From the NCBI GenBank assembly GCA_028279345.1, contig JANQNY010000077.1, positions 1-64,000 of the forward strand: a stretch of DNA of 64,000 bases, in the 5' to 3' direction. This DNA is from Geminicoccaceae bacterium. GTDB lineage: Bacteria; Pseudomonadota; Alphaproteobacteria; Geminicoccales; Geminicoccaceae. The position numbers and the translations under genes were made by a program. The notes below the pieces were generated by a model, which saw nothing but the letters and a program-made list of their open reading frames with translations, had not been told where the DNA came from and ran no database searches. This document shows positions 57,492-64,000 of this stretch, in pieces; within the stretch, counting starts at the first letter, position 1; every line of letters begins with the position of its first letter.

Positions 57492-58547
57492 TTGCCGCTC
57501 ATCGACGTGCCACAGCTCGGCCGTACGGCGCTCTGCCTGGCGATCGGCACGGCCGGCGGCAGCGTGTTCTGGGCACTCGGGCTGCCGCTGCCGTGGCTGA
57601 TCGGGGCGATGTTGACCACGACCGCGGCGACCTTGGCAGGCGTCCGGCTGGCGGTCAGCTCTTGGCTTCGCGCGGCGATGCTCGCGGTAATCGGCATTCT
57701 GATCGGCAGCGCGTTCGATCAAGAGCTGCTTGGGTCCGTCCACCGTTGGCTCTGGAGCCTCGCAGCACTGCCGGTCTACGTCGTCGTCATCGCGACCGCG
57801 GTGATGGCTTATCTGCGCCGCGTCGCACGGTTCGATCCGGCAACGGCCTACTTCTCGGCGTCACCCGGTGGCTTGTCGGAAATGGTGCTCTTGAGCGAGC
57901 GCTATGGCGCCGACGCGCGGCGTACCGGCCTCGTCCACACCCTGCGCGTGCTGCTGCTCGTGACGGCCATCCCGTTCATCGTGGAGCAGCTCGGCTTGTC
58001 GGTGCCCCGGCCGGAAGTCTTGGCCGAGGGCCCGACCTTCGTCGAGACGCTGTTCCTCCTCCTAACCGGTGCCGCTGGCGCGTGGCTGGGTAGTCTCGTT
58101 CGCCTGCCCAGCGCCGCGCTGTTGGGCCCACTGCTCGCGAGTGCTTTCGTCCACGTCACCGGTTGGAGCACCACGCAGCCACCGGACCTGCTCATCGCGC
58201 TCGCTCAGGTCGTGGTGGGCGCCTCGGTGGGCGCGCGCTTCTCGGGGATCAGCGTGCGCGAGGTGCTCGCGACGCTAGGCCACGGCCTCGTCATCACCGC
58301 CCTGATGCTGGCGCTCAGCGCCGCCTTTGCCGCCATGATCCACCCCCTCGCCGGCATCGCGCTGCTGCCGCTCCTGATCGCCTACGTGCCGGGCGGAGTC
58401 GCCGAGATGGCGCTGGTGGCCTTGGCACTCGGCATCGACCCGGCGTTCGTCACGACTCACCACGTGGTGCGCATCCTGCTCGTCGTCGGCTTCGCGGGGT
58501 TGCTCGCTGGCACGTTTGCCCGCGGTAAGCAGTCGCTGCGTGACTAG
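57492..58547 (+). CDS. AbrB-family membrane protein (duplicated TIGR03082 type)
   Basis: The 351-residue protein has about ten hydrophobic segments arranged as two similar halves (LGLPLPWLIGAMLTTTAATLAG and RLPSAALLGPLLASAFVHVTGW; YFSASPGGLSEMVLL and AYVPGGVAEMALVALALGID). This duplicated AbrB pattern is often mislabelled ammonia monooxygenase. Members are proposed transporters, sometimes of glutamate or aldehydes. A TTG start at 57492 fits the family start and lies behind GGGGAA. Its relation to the TRAP operon 75 bases downstream is unclear. Confidence 0.85.
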   Translation: MPLIDVPQLGRTALCLAIGTAGGSVFWALGLPLPWLIGAMLTTTAATLAGVRLAVSSWLRAAMLAVIGILIGSAFDQELLGSVHRWLWSLAALPVYVVVIATAVMAYLRRVARFDPATAYFSASPGGLSEMVLLSERYGADARRTGLVHTLRVLLLVTAIPFIVEQLGLSVPRPEVLAEGPTFVETLFLLLTGAAGAWLGSLVRLPSAALLGPLLASAFVHVTGWSTTQPPDLLIALAQVVVGASVGARFSGISVREVLATLGHGLVITALMLALSAAFAAMIHPLAGIALLPLLIAYVPGGVAEMALVALALGIDPAFVTTHHVVRILLVVGFAGLLAGTFARGKQSLRD

Positions 58548-58622
58548 CTGCCACTGCCGGCTTGCCTTCGCCGGCCCGCCGTCGCAGAACGGCATCCAAC
58601 CAAAGCACCAGGGGAGGGTATC

Positions 58623-59621
58623 GTGCGCGTTGTCGCCATCGCCTTGGGCCTCGTCCTTGCCGGCCTGGCCCAGTCCGCCATCGCCGCCGAGACGACGCTG
58701 CGTATCACGCTGCAATTGCCGCTGAAGAGTCACCTCGGCCAGAACCTCGTGATGTTCAAAGACGAGGTCGAGCGGGTTTCCGACGGCGACATCGCCGTCG
58801 AGATCTACGATTCGGCCCAGCTCTACAAGGATAACGAGGTCCCGCAGGCGGTGGGCTCGGGCGCCATCGAGATGGGGGTCGCCTCGCTCACCCGCTATGT
58901 CGGCGAGATCCCCGCGGTCGACATCTTCTACATGCCCTTCCTTTTCAACAACGAGGAGCTGGTGCGGGCGGCGACCGAGCCGGGGAGCCCCGTGCGCGGG
59001 CCGTTGGACGCGGCCATCCTCGAAACCGGCGCACGCCCCCTCTGGTGGCAGGCCTACGGCAGCGTGGTGCTCCTCTCCAACGACGAACCGATCCGGACTC
59101 CGGCCGACATGGAGGGCAAGAAGGTCCGCGTGTTCGGCAAGACGCTGGGCAGCTGGGTGCAGGCTGCCGGCGGCGCACCGACCCTGATCTCCGGCTCCGA
59201 GCAGTATCTCGCCTACCAGCGCGGCACCGTCGACATCGGCATGACCGGGCTCTCGGGTGTCCAGAGCCGTTCGCTCTGGGAGGTGATGAACACGATCACG
59301 TTGACCAACAATGCCGACATCGAGTTCATCGTCGTCGTCAACGAGGAGTTCTGGCAGGGCCTTCCCGACGACCACAGGGAGATCATCCAGACCGCCGCGC
59401 TCAACGCCGAGATCGCGGTGCGTGACGCGATGAGCCAGATCGAGGGGGAGGCGCTCGAAGCCGGGCTCGACAACGGGATGACGTCCTACCCGCTTACGGA
59501 GGAGGAGATTGAGGTCTGGAAGAGGGCTGCGCAGCCGGTCTTCGACCAGTTCCTTGAGGGCTCGGGTGAGCTAGGCAAGCAGGTGTTCGAGGCGGCGCAG
59601 AACCTGGCAGCAGGTAGCTGA
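58623..59621 (+). CDS. dctP: TRAP transporter solute-binding protein, DctP family
   Basis: The 332-residue periplasmic protein has a signal peptide (VVAIALGLVLAGLAQSAIAAE) and the DctP pattern: LPLKSHLGQNLVMFKDEVERVSDGDIAVEIYDSAQLYKDNEVPQAVGSGAIEMG and GKKVRVFGKTLGSWVQAAGGAP (ligand-arginine region). A GTG start follows AGGGGAGGG. It opens the operon dctP-dctQ-GFA-dctM-PEP mutase family-homocysteine methyltransferase. The ligand is likely a carboxylate coordinated by arginine. Confidence 0.9.
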   Translation: MRVVAIALGLVLAGLAQSAIAAETTLRITLQLPLKSHLGQNLVMFKDEVERVSDGDIAVEIYDSAQLYKDNEVPQAVGSGAIEMGVASLTRYVGEIPAVDIFYMPFLFNNEELVRAATEPGSPVRGPLDAAILETGARPLWWQAYGSVVLLSNDEPIRTPADMEGKKVRVFGKTLGSWVQAAGGAPTLISGSEQYLAYQRGTVDIGMTGLSGVQSRSLWEVMNTITLTNNADIEFIVVVNEEFWQGLPDDHREIIQTAALNAEIAVRDAMSQIEGEALEAGLDNGMTSYPLTEEEIEVWKRAAQPVFDQFLEGSGELGKQVFEAAQNLAAGS

Positions 59622-59665
59622 GCCACGACGCGGGCGTCGGACGATCCGACCCGCCCGTCGGCGCG

Positions 59666-60169
59666 ATGTTCGCCCTTTATGACCGCTTCACTGGCGCTGC
59701 CGCCTGGCTCGCCGCTTGGCTCTATGCGCTCACCGGCGCGATGCTCGCCTATGAGGTGACGGCGCGCTACCTCTTCACGGCACCCACCATTTGGGCCGAG
59801 GAGCTGTCGCGGTTCTGCTTGGTGTGGGCCACGTTCCTCGCCGCCGCGGCGCTGCTCGCCAAGCGCAAGCACATTCGGATCGGTCTCGTCGTCGACCGGC
59901 TGCCCGATCCGGCCCGCCGCGTTTGCGAGGGCTTTTCGCTCGCCTTCGTCGCGGTGCTCTCGGGCGTCATCGTCTGGCACGGGAGCGGCATCGCTTGGGA
60001 GAGCTTCGAGCGCGGCCGCACGGCGGGCACCATGCTGGATTTGCCGATGTGGTGGTCGGAGGCGGCCGCACCGCTGGGCTTTATGATGCTGGGCGTGCAG
60101 GCGCTGATCGAGCTGGTGCGCCTGGCGCAGGGGGCACCTCTGCCCTCGACCGACCACGGCGAAGCGTAG
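59666..60169 (+). CDS. dctQ: TRAP transporter small permease subunit
   Basis: The 167-residue protein has four hydrophobic segments and the DctQ motif EVTARYLFTAPTIWAEELSRFCLVWATFLAAAALLAKRKHIRIG, followed by a C-terminal helix (AAAPLGFMMLGVQALIELVRLA). It pairs with DctM. It lies between dctP and the GFA-family gene, 44 bases after dctP. Confidence 0.9.
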   Translation: MFALYDRFTGAAAWLAAWLYALTGAMLAYEVTARYLFTAPTIWAEELSRFCLVWATFLAAAALLAKRKHIRIGLVVDRLPDPARRVCEGFSLAFVAVLSGVIVWHGSGIAWESFERGRTAGTMLDLPMWWSEAAAPLGFMMLGVQALIELVRLAQGAPLPSTDHGEA

Positions 60170-60202
60170 CGGAGCCAGCTTGATGGGCGTGGGAGAAGGG
60201 CC

Positions 60203-60661
60203 ATGAGCGAGCAGACGACCCTGACGGGCGGGTGCCAGTGTGGAGCGGTGCGCTACCGTGTCGACGGCCCGCCACACGGGGCCGACATCTGTCATTGCCG
60301 CATGTGCCAGCGTGCGGTGAGCCAGCCCTTCATGGCGGTCTTCCAGGTGAAGCGCGGGGCGCTGACCTGGACGGCCGGCGCGCCCAAGACGTATCGGAGC
60401 TCGAACGTCGCCGAGCGCGGCTTCTGCGCCGACTGCGGCTCACCGCTCTACTTCCGCTATGTCGAGCTGGACCATATCGGGCCGATGATCGCGAGCCTCG
60501 ACGATCCGAACGCGGTGCACCCGACCCAGCAATATGCCGTCGAGAGCCGCCTCGCCTGGACCGACACCCTGCCGTCGCTTCCTGGCAAGACGATCGAGGA
60601 AGACCCGCCGCCGGGCGGCGCCGAGGCCATCGCCAGCCGCCAGTTCGAGCCGAAGGGCTGA
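60203..60661 (+). CDS. GFA-family zinc-binding protein inserted in a TRAP operon
   Basis: The 152-residue protein has the CENP-V/GFA zinc sites: GGCQCGAVRYRVDG, CHCRMCQRAVSQPFMAVFQV and GFCADCGSPLYFRYV. GFA proteins bind glutathione or formaldehyde-type adducts; most have no proven activity. The gene separates dctQ from dctM (33 and 15 bases), so it is co-transcribed with the transporter. An ATG start after GGGAGAAGGG. Confidence 0.88.
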   Translation: MSEQTTLTGGCQCGAVRYRVDGPPHGADICHCRMCQRAVSQPFMAVFQVKRGALTWTAGAPKTYRSSNVAERGFCADCGSPLYFRYVELDHIGPMIASLDDPNAVHPTQQYAVESRLAWTDTLPSLPGKTIEEDPPPGGAEAIASRQFEPKG

Positions 60662-60676
60662 GGTCGTCCAAGCGCC

Positions 60677-61951
60677 GTGGAAGCCGTCTTCATCCTCGCG
60701 GGCCTGTTCGCGCTCCTCTTCGTCGGCGTGCCGGTCGCCTTCGCGCTCGCGGGCCTGGGATGGATCCTCCTGGAGCTGGGCGGCTTCTCGCCGCTCATGG
60801 TGGCGCAGGGGATGCTCTCCTCGACCGACAACTTCGTGCTCCTGGCGGTGCCGCTCTTCCTCTTGATGTCCAACATCCTGCTGCAGGGCGGAGTGGGGCG
60901 CGATCTCTTCGAGGCGGTGCAGGTGTGGGTGGGGCATTGGCCCGGCGGACTTGCGGTGGCGACGATCCTCTCCTGCGGAATCTTCGCGGCGATCTCCGGC
61001 AGCTCCGTGGCGACCGCCGCGACCATCGGCACCGTCGCCATCCCGGAGATGTCGAAGCGCGGCTATCCGCGCCCGTTCGTGCTGGGCTTGCTCGCCGCGG
61101 GCGGCACCCTCGGCATCCTCATCCCGCCCTCGATCCCGATGATCGTCTACGGCTTCATCACCGAGGAATCGGTCATTGCGCTCTTTCTCGCGGGCATCGG
61201 GCCGGGCCTCACGCTCATCGCGCTCTTCTGCGCCTACGCCATGCTCTACGCGCGGTTTGCCGGCGGCTACACGCCGTCGCCCAAGGCCGACTGGGACCAC
61301 CGCCGCCGCGCGAGCATCCGCGCCTTGCCGTCGATCGCGCTCGCGGCCGTCGTCGTGATGGGCATCTATGCCGGCATCTTCACGCCCACCGAGGCCTCGG
61401 CCATCGGCGTGGTCGTGGCGCTCGCCATCACCGTCCTGCTCTTGCGGACGCTCTCCTGGAGCGCCTTCGTTGCCGCGGTCTACCAGGCGATGGTGACGAC
61501 GGTGACGATCCTCCTCATCGTCGCCGGCGCCAAGGTCTTCGGCAAGGCGATCACCCTCTATCGCCTGCCGCAGGACCTGTCGGCGCTGATCATCCAGACC
61601 TTCACCGAGCCGTTCCTCTTCATCATCGTCGTCGCCGGCGTGCTGGTGCTCATGGGGCTCGTCCTCGAAGCGCTCTCGATGATGCTCATCATGGTGCCGG
61701 TGCTCGCCCCTTCGCTTCTGCCCCTCGGCATCGACCCGATCTGGTTCGGCGTTTTCTTCGTCATCATGGTCGAGTGCGCGCTGATCACCCCGCCCGTGGG
61801 CCTCAACCTCTATGTCATCCAGGCCGTGAGCCGGGCGCCCATGGGCGAGGTCGCGCGGGGCGTCTGGCCGTTCCTCGCGATGATGCTCGTAACCGTCGTC
61901 CTGATCTACCTCGTGCCCGGCATCGCCCTCTATCTGCCCTTCAACTTCTGA
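60677..61951 (+). CDS. dctM: TRAP transporter large permease subunit
   Basis: The 424-residue protein has about twelve hydrophobic segments and DctM hallmarks: GVPVAFALAGLGWILLEL, NFVLLAVPLFLLMSNILLQGGVGRDLFEAV, GIFAAISGSSVATAATIGTVAIPEM, LIPPSIPMIVYGFITEESV and LITPPVGLNLYVIQAV. It forms the Na+-coupled channel with DctQ. GTG start. It lies between the GFA-family and PEP mutase-family genes. Confidence 0.93.
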   Translation: MEAVFILAGLFALLFVGVPVAFALAGLGWILLELGGFSPLMVAQGMLSSTDNFVLLAVPLFLLMSNILLQGGVGRDLFEAVQVWVGHWPGGLAVATILSCGIFAAISGSSVATAATIGTVAIPEMSKRGYPRPFVLGLLAAGGTLGILIPPSIPMIVYGFITEESVIALFLAGIGPGLTLIALFCAYAMLYARFAGGYTPSPKADWDHRRRASIRALPSIALAAVVVMGIYAGIFTPTEASAIGVVVALAITVLLLRTLSWSAFVAAVYQAMVTTVTILLIVAGAKVFGKAITLYRLPQDLSALIIQTFTEPFLFIIVVAGVLVLMGLVLEALSMMLIMVPVLAPSLLPLGIDPIWFGVFFVIMVECALITPPVGLNLYVIQAVSRAPMGEVARGVWPFLAMMLVTVVLIYLVPGIALYLPFNF

Positions 61952-61960
61952 GGCGCGCCC

Positions 61961-62842
61961 ATGGCTTCCGCCCCCGACCAGCTCCGCCAGCTCCTCGCCC
62001 GGGAGCGCCTGCACGTCATGCCTTGCTGCGGCGACGCGCTCTCGGCGAAGCTCATCGAGCAGGCGGGCTTTCCCGTCACCTTCATGTCGGGCTTCGCGGT
62101 CGCTGCGCACCGGCTCGGCGTGCCGGACACGGGCCTCATCTCCTACGCCGAGGTCGTGGACCAGGGCCGTAACATCACCGATGCCGTGACGATCCCGGTC
62201 ATCGGCGACGGCGACACGGGCTACGGCAATGCGCTCAACGTAAGGCGCACCGTGCAGGGCTTCGCCAAGGCCGGCTTCGCGGCGGTTATGATCGAGGACC
62301 AGCTCGCACCCAAGCGCTGCGGCCACACGCGCGGCAAGGCCGTTGTCGACCGCGAGGAGGCCCTCGATCGCATCCTTGCTGCGGTCGATGCTAGGAACGA
62401 CGGCACCGACATCCTCATCCTCGCGCGCACCGATGCACGAGGCGTGATCGGCCTGGGGGAGGCGATCGAGCGGGCGAACCGCTTCCGCGAACTGGGCGCC
62501 GACCTGCTGTTCGTCGAGGCGCCGAAGAGTGCGGCGGAGATGCGGACGATCCTCAAGGAAGCGCCGGGCATCCACATGGCCAACATGGTCGAGGGTGGGA
62601 CGACGCCGGTGTTGCCGCCGGCGGAGCTCGAAGCCATCGGCTATCGGCTCGCCGCGCACCCGCTCACCCTCATGGCCGCGGCGATGCAGGCGATGGTCGA
62701 CGCGCTCGACGCCTTCAAGCAAGGCCGCCACCCCGACCGCCTGATGGACTTCGCCGAGCTGCGCCGGCGCGTGGGCTTCGACGACTACTACGCGGCCGAA
62801 CAGCGTTATGCCGGCGTGCGGCCGCATGTCGACGTCGTGTGA
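61961..62842 (+). CDS. Isocitrate lyase/PEP mutase family enzyme
   Basis: The 293-residue alpha/beta-barrel protein has the family signatures VMPCCGDALSAKLIEQAGFPVTFMSGF, VIGDGDTGYGNALNV and MIEDQLAPKRCGHTRGKAVVDREEAL. The cysteine in the KRCGH loop is the catalytic one of isocitrate or methylisocitrate lyases. Candidates include 2-methylisocitrate lyase-like, oxaloacetate decarboxylase or carboxyvinyl-type activity. It is nine bases after dctM and would process the imported acid. Confidence 0.87.
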   Translation: MASAPDQLRQLLARERLHVMPCCGDALSAKLIEQAGFPVTFMSGFAVAAHRLGVPDTGLISYAEVVDQGRNITDAVTIPVIGDGDTGYGNALNVRRTVQGFAKAGFAAVMIEDQLAPKRCGHTRGKAVVDREEALDRILAAVDARNDGTDILILARTDARGVIGLGEAIERANRFRELGADLLFVEAPKSAAEMRTILKEAPGIHMANMVEGGTTPVLPPAELEAIGYRLAAHPLTLMAAAMQAMVDALDAFKQGRHPDRLMDFAELRRRVGFDDYYAAEQRYAGVRPHVDVV

Positions 62843-62849
62843 GGCTGCG

Positions 62850-63770
62850 GTGGACCTGAAGGGGCGCCGCGTCGTTCTGCTGGACGGCGGCACGGGGCAG
62901 GAGCTGATCAAGCGCCGCGGGCGGCCGGCGACACCGCTCTGGTCGGCACAGGCGCTGCTCGACGCGCCTGAGCTCGTGACCGCGGTCCATGGCGACTTCA
63001 TCGCCGCTGGCGCGCGGGTGATCACGGTCAACAGCTACGGCGTCACGCCGCAGCGCCTCGCGCGCGACGGTGATCCGGCAAGACTGGACGAGATGCTCGA
63101 TGCGGCCGTCGCGGCGGCCGGGCGGGCGCGGGTAGCGGCACCGCATCCTGTCCGCGTTGCCGGGTGCCTGCCGCCGCTCGTCGCCAGCTACCGCGCCGAT
63201 CTGGTCCCCGACGATGCCACCTGCAACGCCGCCTATGCGCGGCTCGCCGAGCGGCAGGGCGTGGGCGTCGACCTGTTTCTCGCCGAGACGATATCCTCGA
63301 TTCGCGAGGGGGTGGCGGCGACGGTGGCGGGCGTGGGCGCGGGGAAGCCGGTCTGGTGCGCGTTCACGGTTGGCGATGAAGGCGGGACGCGGCTGCGCTC
63401 GGGCGAGCCGCTGGTCGAGGCAGCGCAAGCGGTGGCGGCGGCCGGCGCCGAGGCGGTGCTGGTCAACTGCGCCCGGCCCGAGGCCGTGACGGAAGCCGTC
63501 GGCGCGCTGGCGCGCACCGGTCTTCGCGTCGGTGCCTACGCCAACGGCTTCGTGACGGTCGCAGCACTCGTCCCCGGCGGCACGGTCGACCTGCTCCAGG
63601 CGCGCTGGGACTTGGCGCCCGCCATCTATGCGGAGCACGCGATGGGTTGGGTGGGCGCGGGTGCCTCGATCATCGGCGGCTGCTGCGAGGTCGGCCCGGC
63701 GCATCTCGAGGAGCTGCACGGGCGGCTGGTAGGCGCGGGCGCGGAGGTGAGCGCCGATTTGGACGGCTGA
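62850..63770 (+). CDS. Homocysteine S-methyltransferase family protein
   Basis: The 306-residue barrel protein has the zinc ligands of betaine- and S-methylmethionine-homocysteine methyltransferases: a cysteine in LVNCARPEAV and the pair in IIGGCCEVGP. Its start LLDGGTGQELIKRRG and SYGVTPQRLARDG are typical. The GTG at 62850, seven bases after the previous stop, gives the family length. It suggests that a methylated compound feeds this operon, or that it recycles homocysteine. Confidence 0.85.
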   Translation: MDLKGRRVVLLDGGTGQELIKRRGRPATPLWSAQALLDAPELVTAVHGDFIAAGARVITVNSYGVTPQRLARDGDPARLDEMLDAAVAAAGRARVAAPHPVRVAGCLPPLVASYRADLVPDDATCNAAYARLAERQGVGVDLFLAETISSIREGVAATVAGVGAGKPVWCAFTVGDEGGTRLRSGEPLVEAAQAVAAAGAEAVLVNCARPEAVTEAVGALARTGLRVGAYANGFVTVAALVPGGTVDLLQARWDLAPAIYAEHAMGWVGAGASIIGGCCEVGPAHLEELHGRLVGAGAEVSADLDG

Positions 63771-63781
63771 GCGGCTGGCCG

Positions 63782-64000
63782 CTAGATCGACGGTTCCTCG
63801 ACGTCGAGGCGGCGCTCGATGCGTTCGATGCGGGCGCGCAGCTCGGCGATCTGATCGGCCCGCCGGACGCCGTCGCTGACGAGCGTCGCGTAGCTCGCCG
63901 AGAGCGCAGCCAAGTGCTCGCCCTTGCTCTGCAGTTCGGCGCGCATCTCGGCAAGGCCTCGCTCGACCTTCGCGATGCCACCCTGCACCGCCTTCAAGGC
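63782..64000 (-). CDS. C-terminal part of a coiled-coil protein, cut by the window edge
   Basis: The minus-strand frame is open to the window edge and ends at 63782. The visible 72 codons encode a charged helical segment with heptads (GGIAKVERGLAEMRAEL, ADQIAELRARIERIERRLDVEEP). The TTG near 63997 is unlikely to be the real start, so the gene continues beyond the window. No family can be assigned. It converges with the methyltransferase gene. Confidence 0.45.
   Translation of the reverse strand, partial: ALKAVQGGIAKVERGLAEMRAELQSKGEHLAALSASYATLVSDGVRRADQIAELRARIERIERRLDVEEPSI

Noticed and set aside
60440..63031. Minus-strand open frame of 863 codons opposite the TRAP permease and lyase genes
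   Set aside because: The translation is a low-complexity, His/Arg/Asp-rich shadow of well-supported plus-strand genes.

Overview
The window is a high-GC chromosomal segment from a phototrophic alphaproteobacterium. Its core is a large part of a photosynthesis gene cluster for bacteriochlorophyll synthesis and reaction-centre assembly (about 23.6-44.1 kb). The only Mg-protoporphyrin cyclase seen is the oxygen-dependent AcsF. Together with the bchFNBHLM-lhaA-puhABC order and the aerR-ppsR pair, this suggests a purple bacterium that makes pigment in the presence of some oxygen, of the aerobic anoxygenic or Rhodospirillales/Geminicoccus-like type. The genus is inference. puf, crt, bchCXYZ, bchID and light-harvesting genes are not in the window.

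Layout. 0-11.3 kb: aroK-aroB-CNNM/CorC membrane protein on the minus strand, a 46-residue membrane peptide overlapping a XerD-type recombinase, malyl-CoA lyase, accA (apparently with a CTG start), an orphan TAXI binding protein, a class III cyclase, a penicillin-binding-like serine hydrolase and a CMD-family protein. 11.4-22.6 kb: a PdxA-type dehydrogenase, a PheC-like protein, a five-gene envelope-stress operon (29-residue membrane peptide, XpaC, TelA, SPFH-GYF, zinc ribbon), nitroreductase-hemG, and a giant CheB-CheR-PAS-histidine kinase. 22.6-23.8 kb: the wreck of a homogentisate/aromatic catabolic operon beside an intact MarR regulator. 23.6-38.0 kb, minus strand: puhE, acsF, a small orf, puhC, puhB, puhA, lhaA, bchM, bchL, bchH, bchB, bchN and bchF, read from bchF towards puhE. 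38.0-47.0 kb, plus strand: aerR, ppsR, bchG, a second PucC-family transporter, bchP, and a large PEP-carboxylase-like gene whose catalytic signatures are missing. 47-57.5 kb: assorted genes (glycosyltransferase, CopD-like membrane protein, TusA, a decayed TPR gene, a radical SAM protein, a secreted seven-bladed propeller, hydroxypyruvate isomerase, a diguanylate cyclase, an HNH nuclease, a FemAB-like acyltransferase). 57.5-63.8 kb: an AbrB-family membrane protein followed by a TRAP transporter operon with a GFA protein, a PEP mutase/isocitrate-lyase family enzyme and a homocysteine-methyltransferase family enzyme.

How it works together. Protoporphyrin IX (perhaps made by the HemG encoded nearby) enters Mg chelation (BchH), methylation (BchM), ring closure (AcsF), reduction by the dark-operative reductase BchLNB, hydration by BchF, and esterification/reduction by BchG and BchP. 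PuhA is the reaction-centre H subunit. PuhB, PuhC, PuhE and LhaA assemble the RC-LH1 complex. Control is probably by PpsR with its antirepressor AerR. The most notable regulatory signal is a 34-bp composite element, TGTCAA-N9-ACGT-N9-TTGACA, present once upstream of bchF and once between aerR and ppsR. Each copy can be read as two overlapping PpsR boxes.
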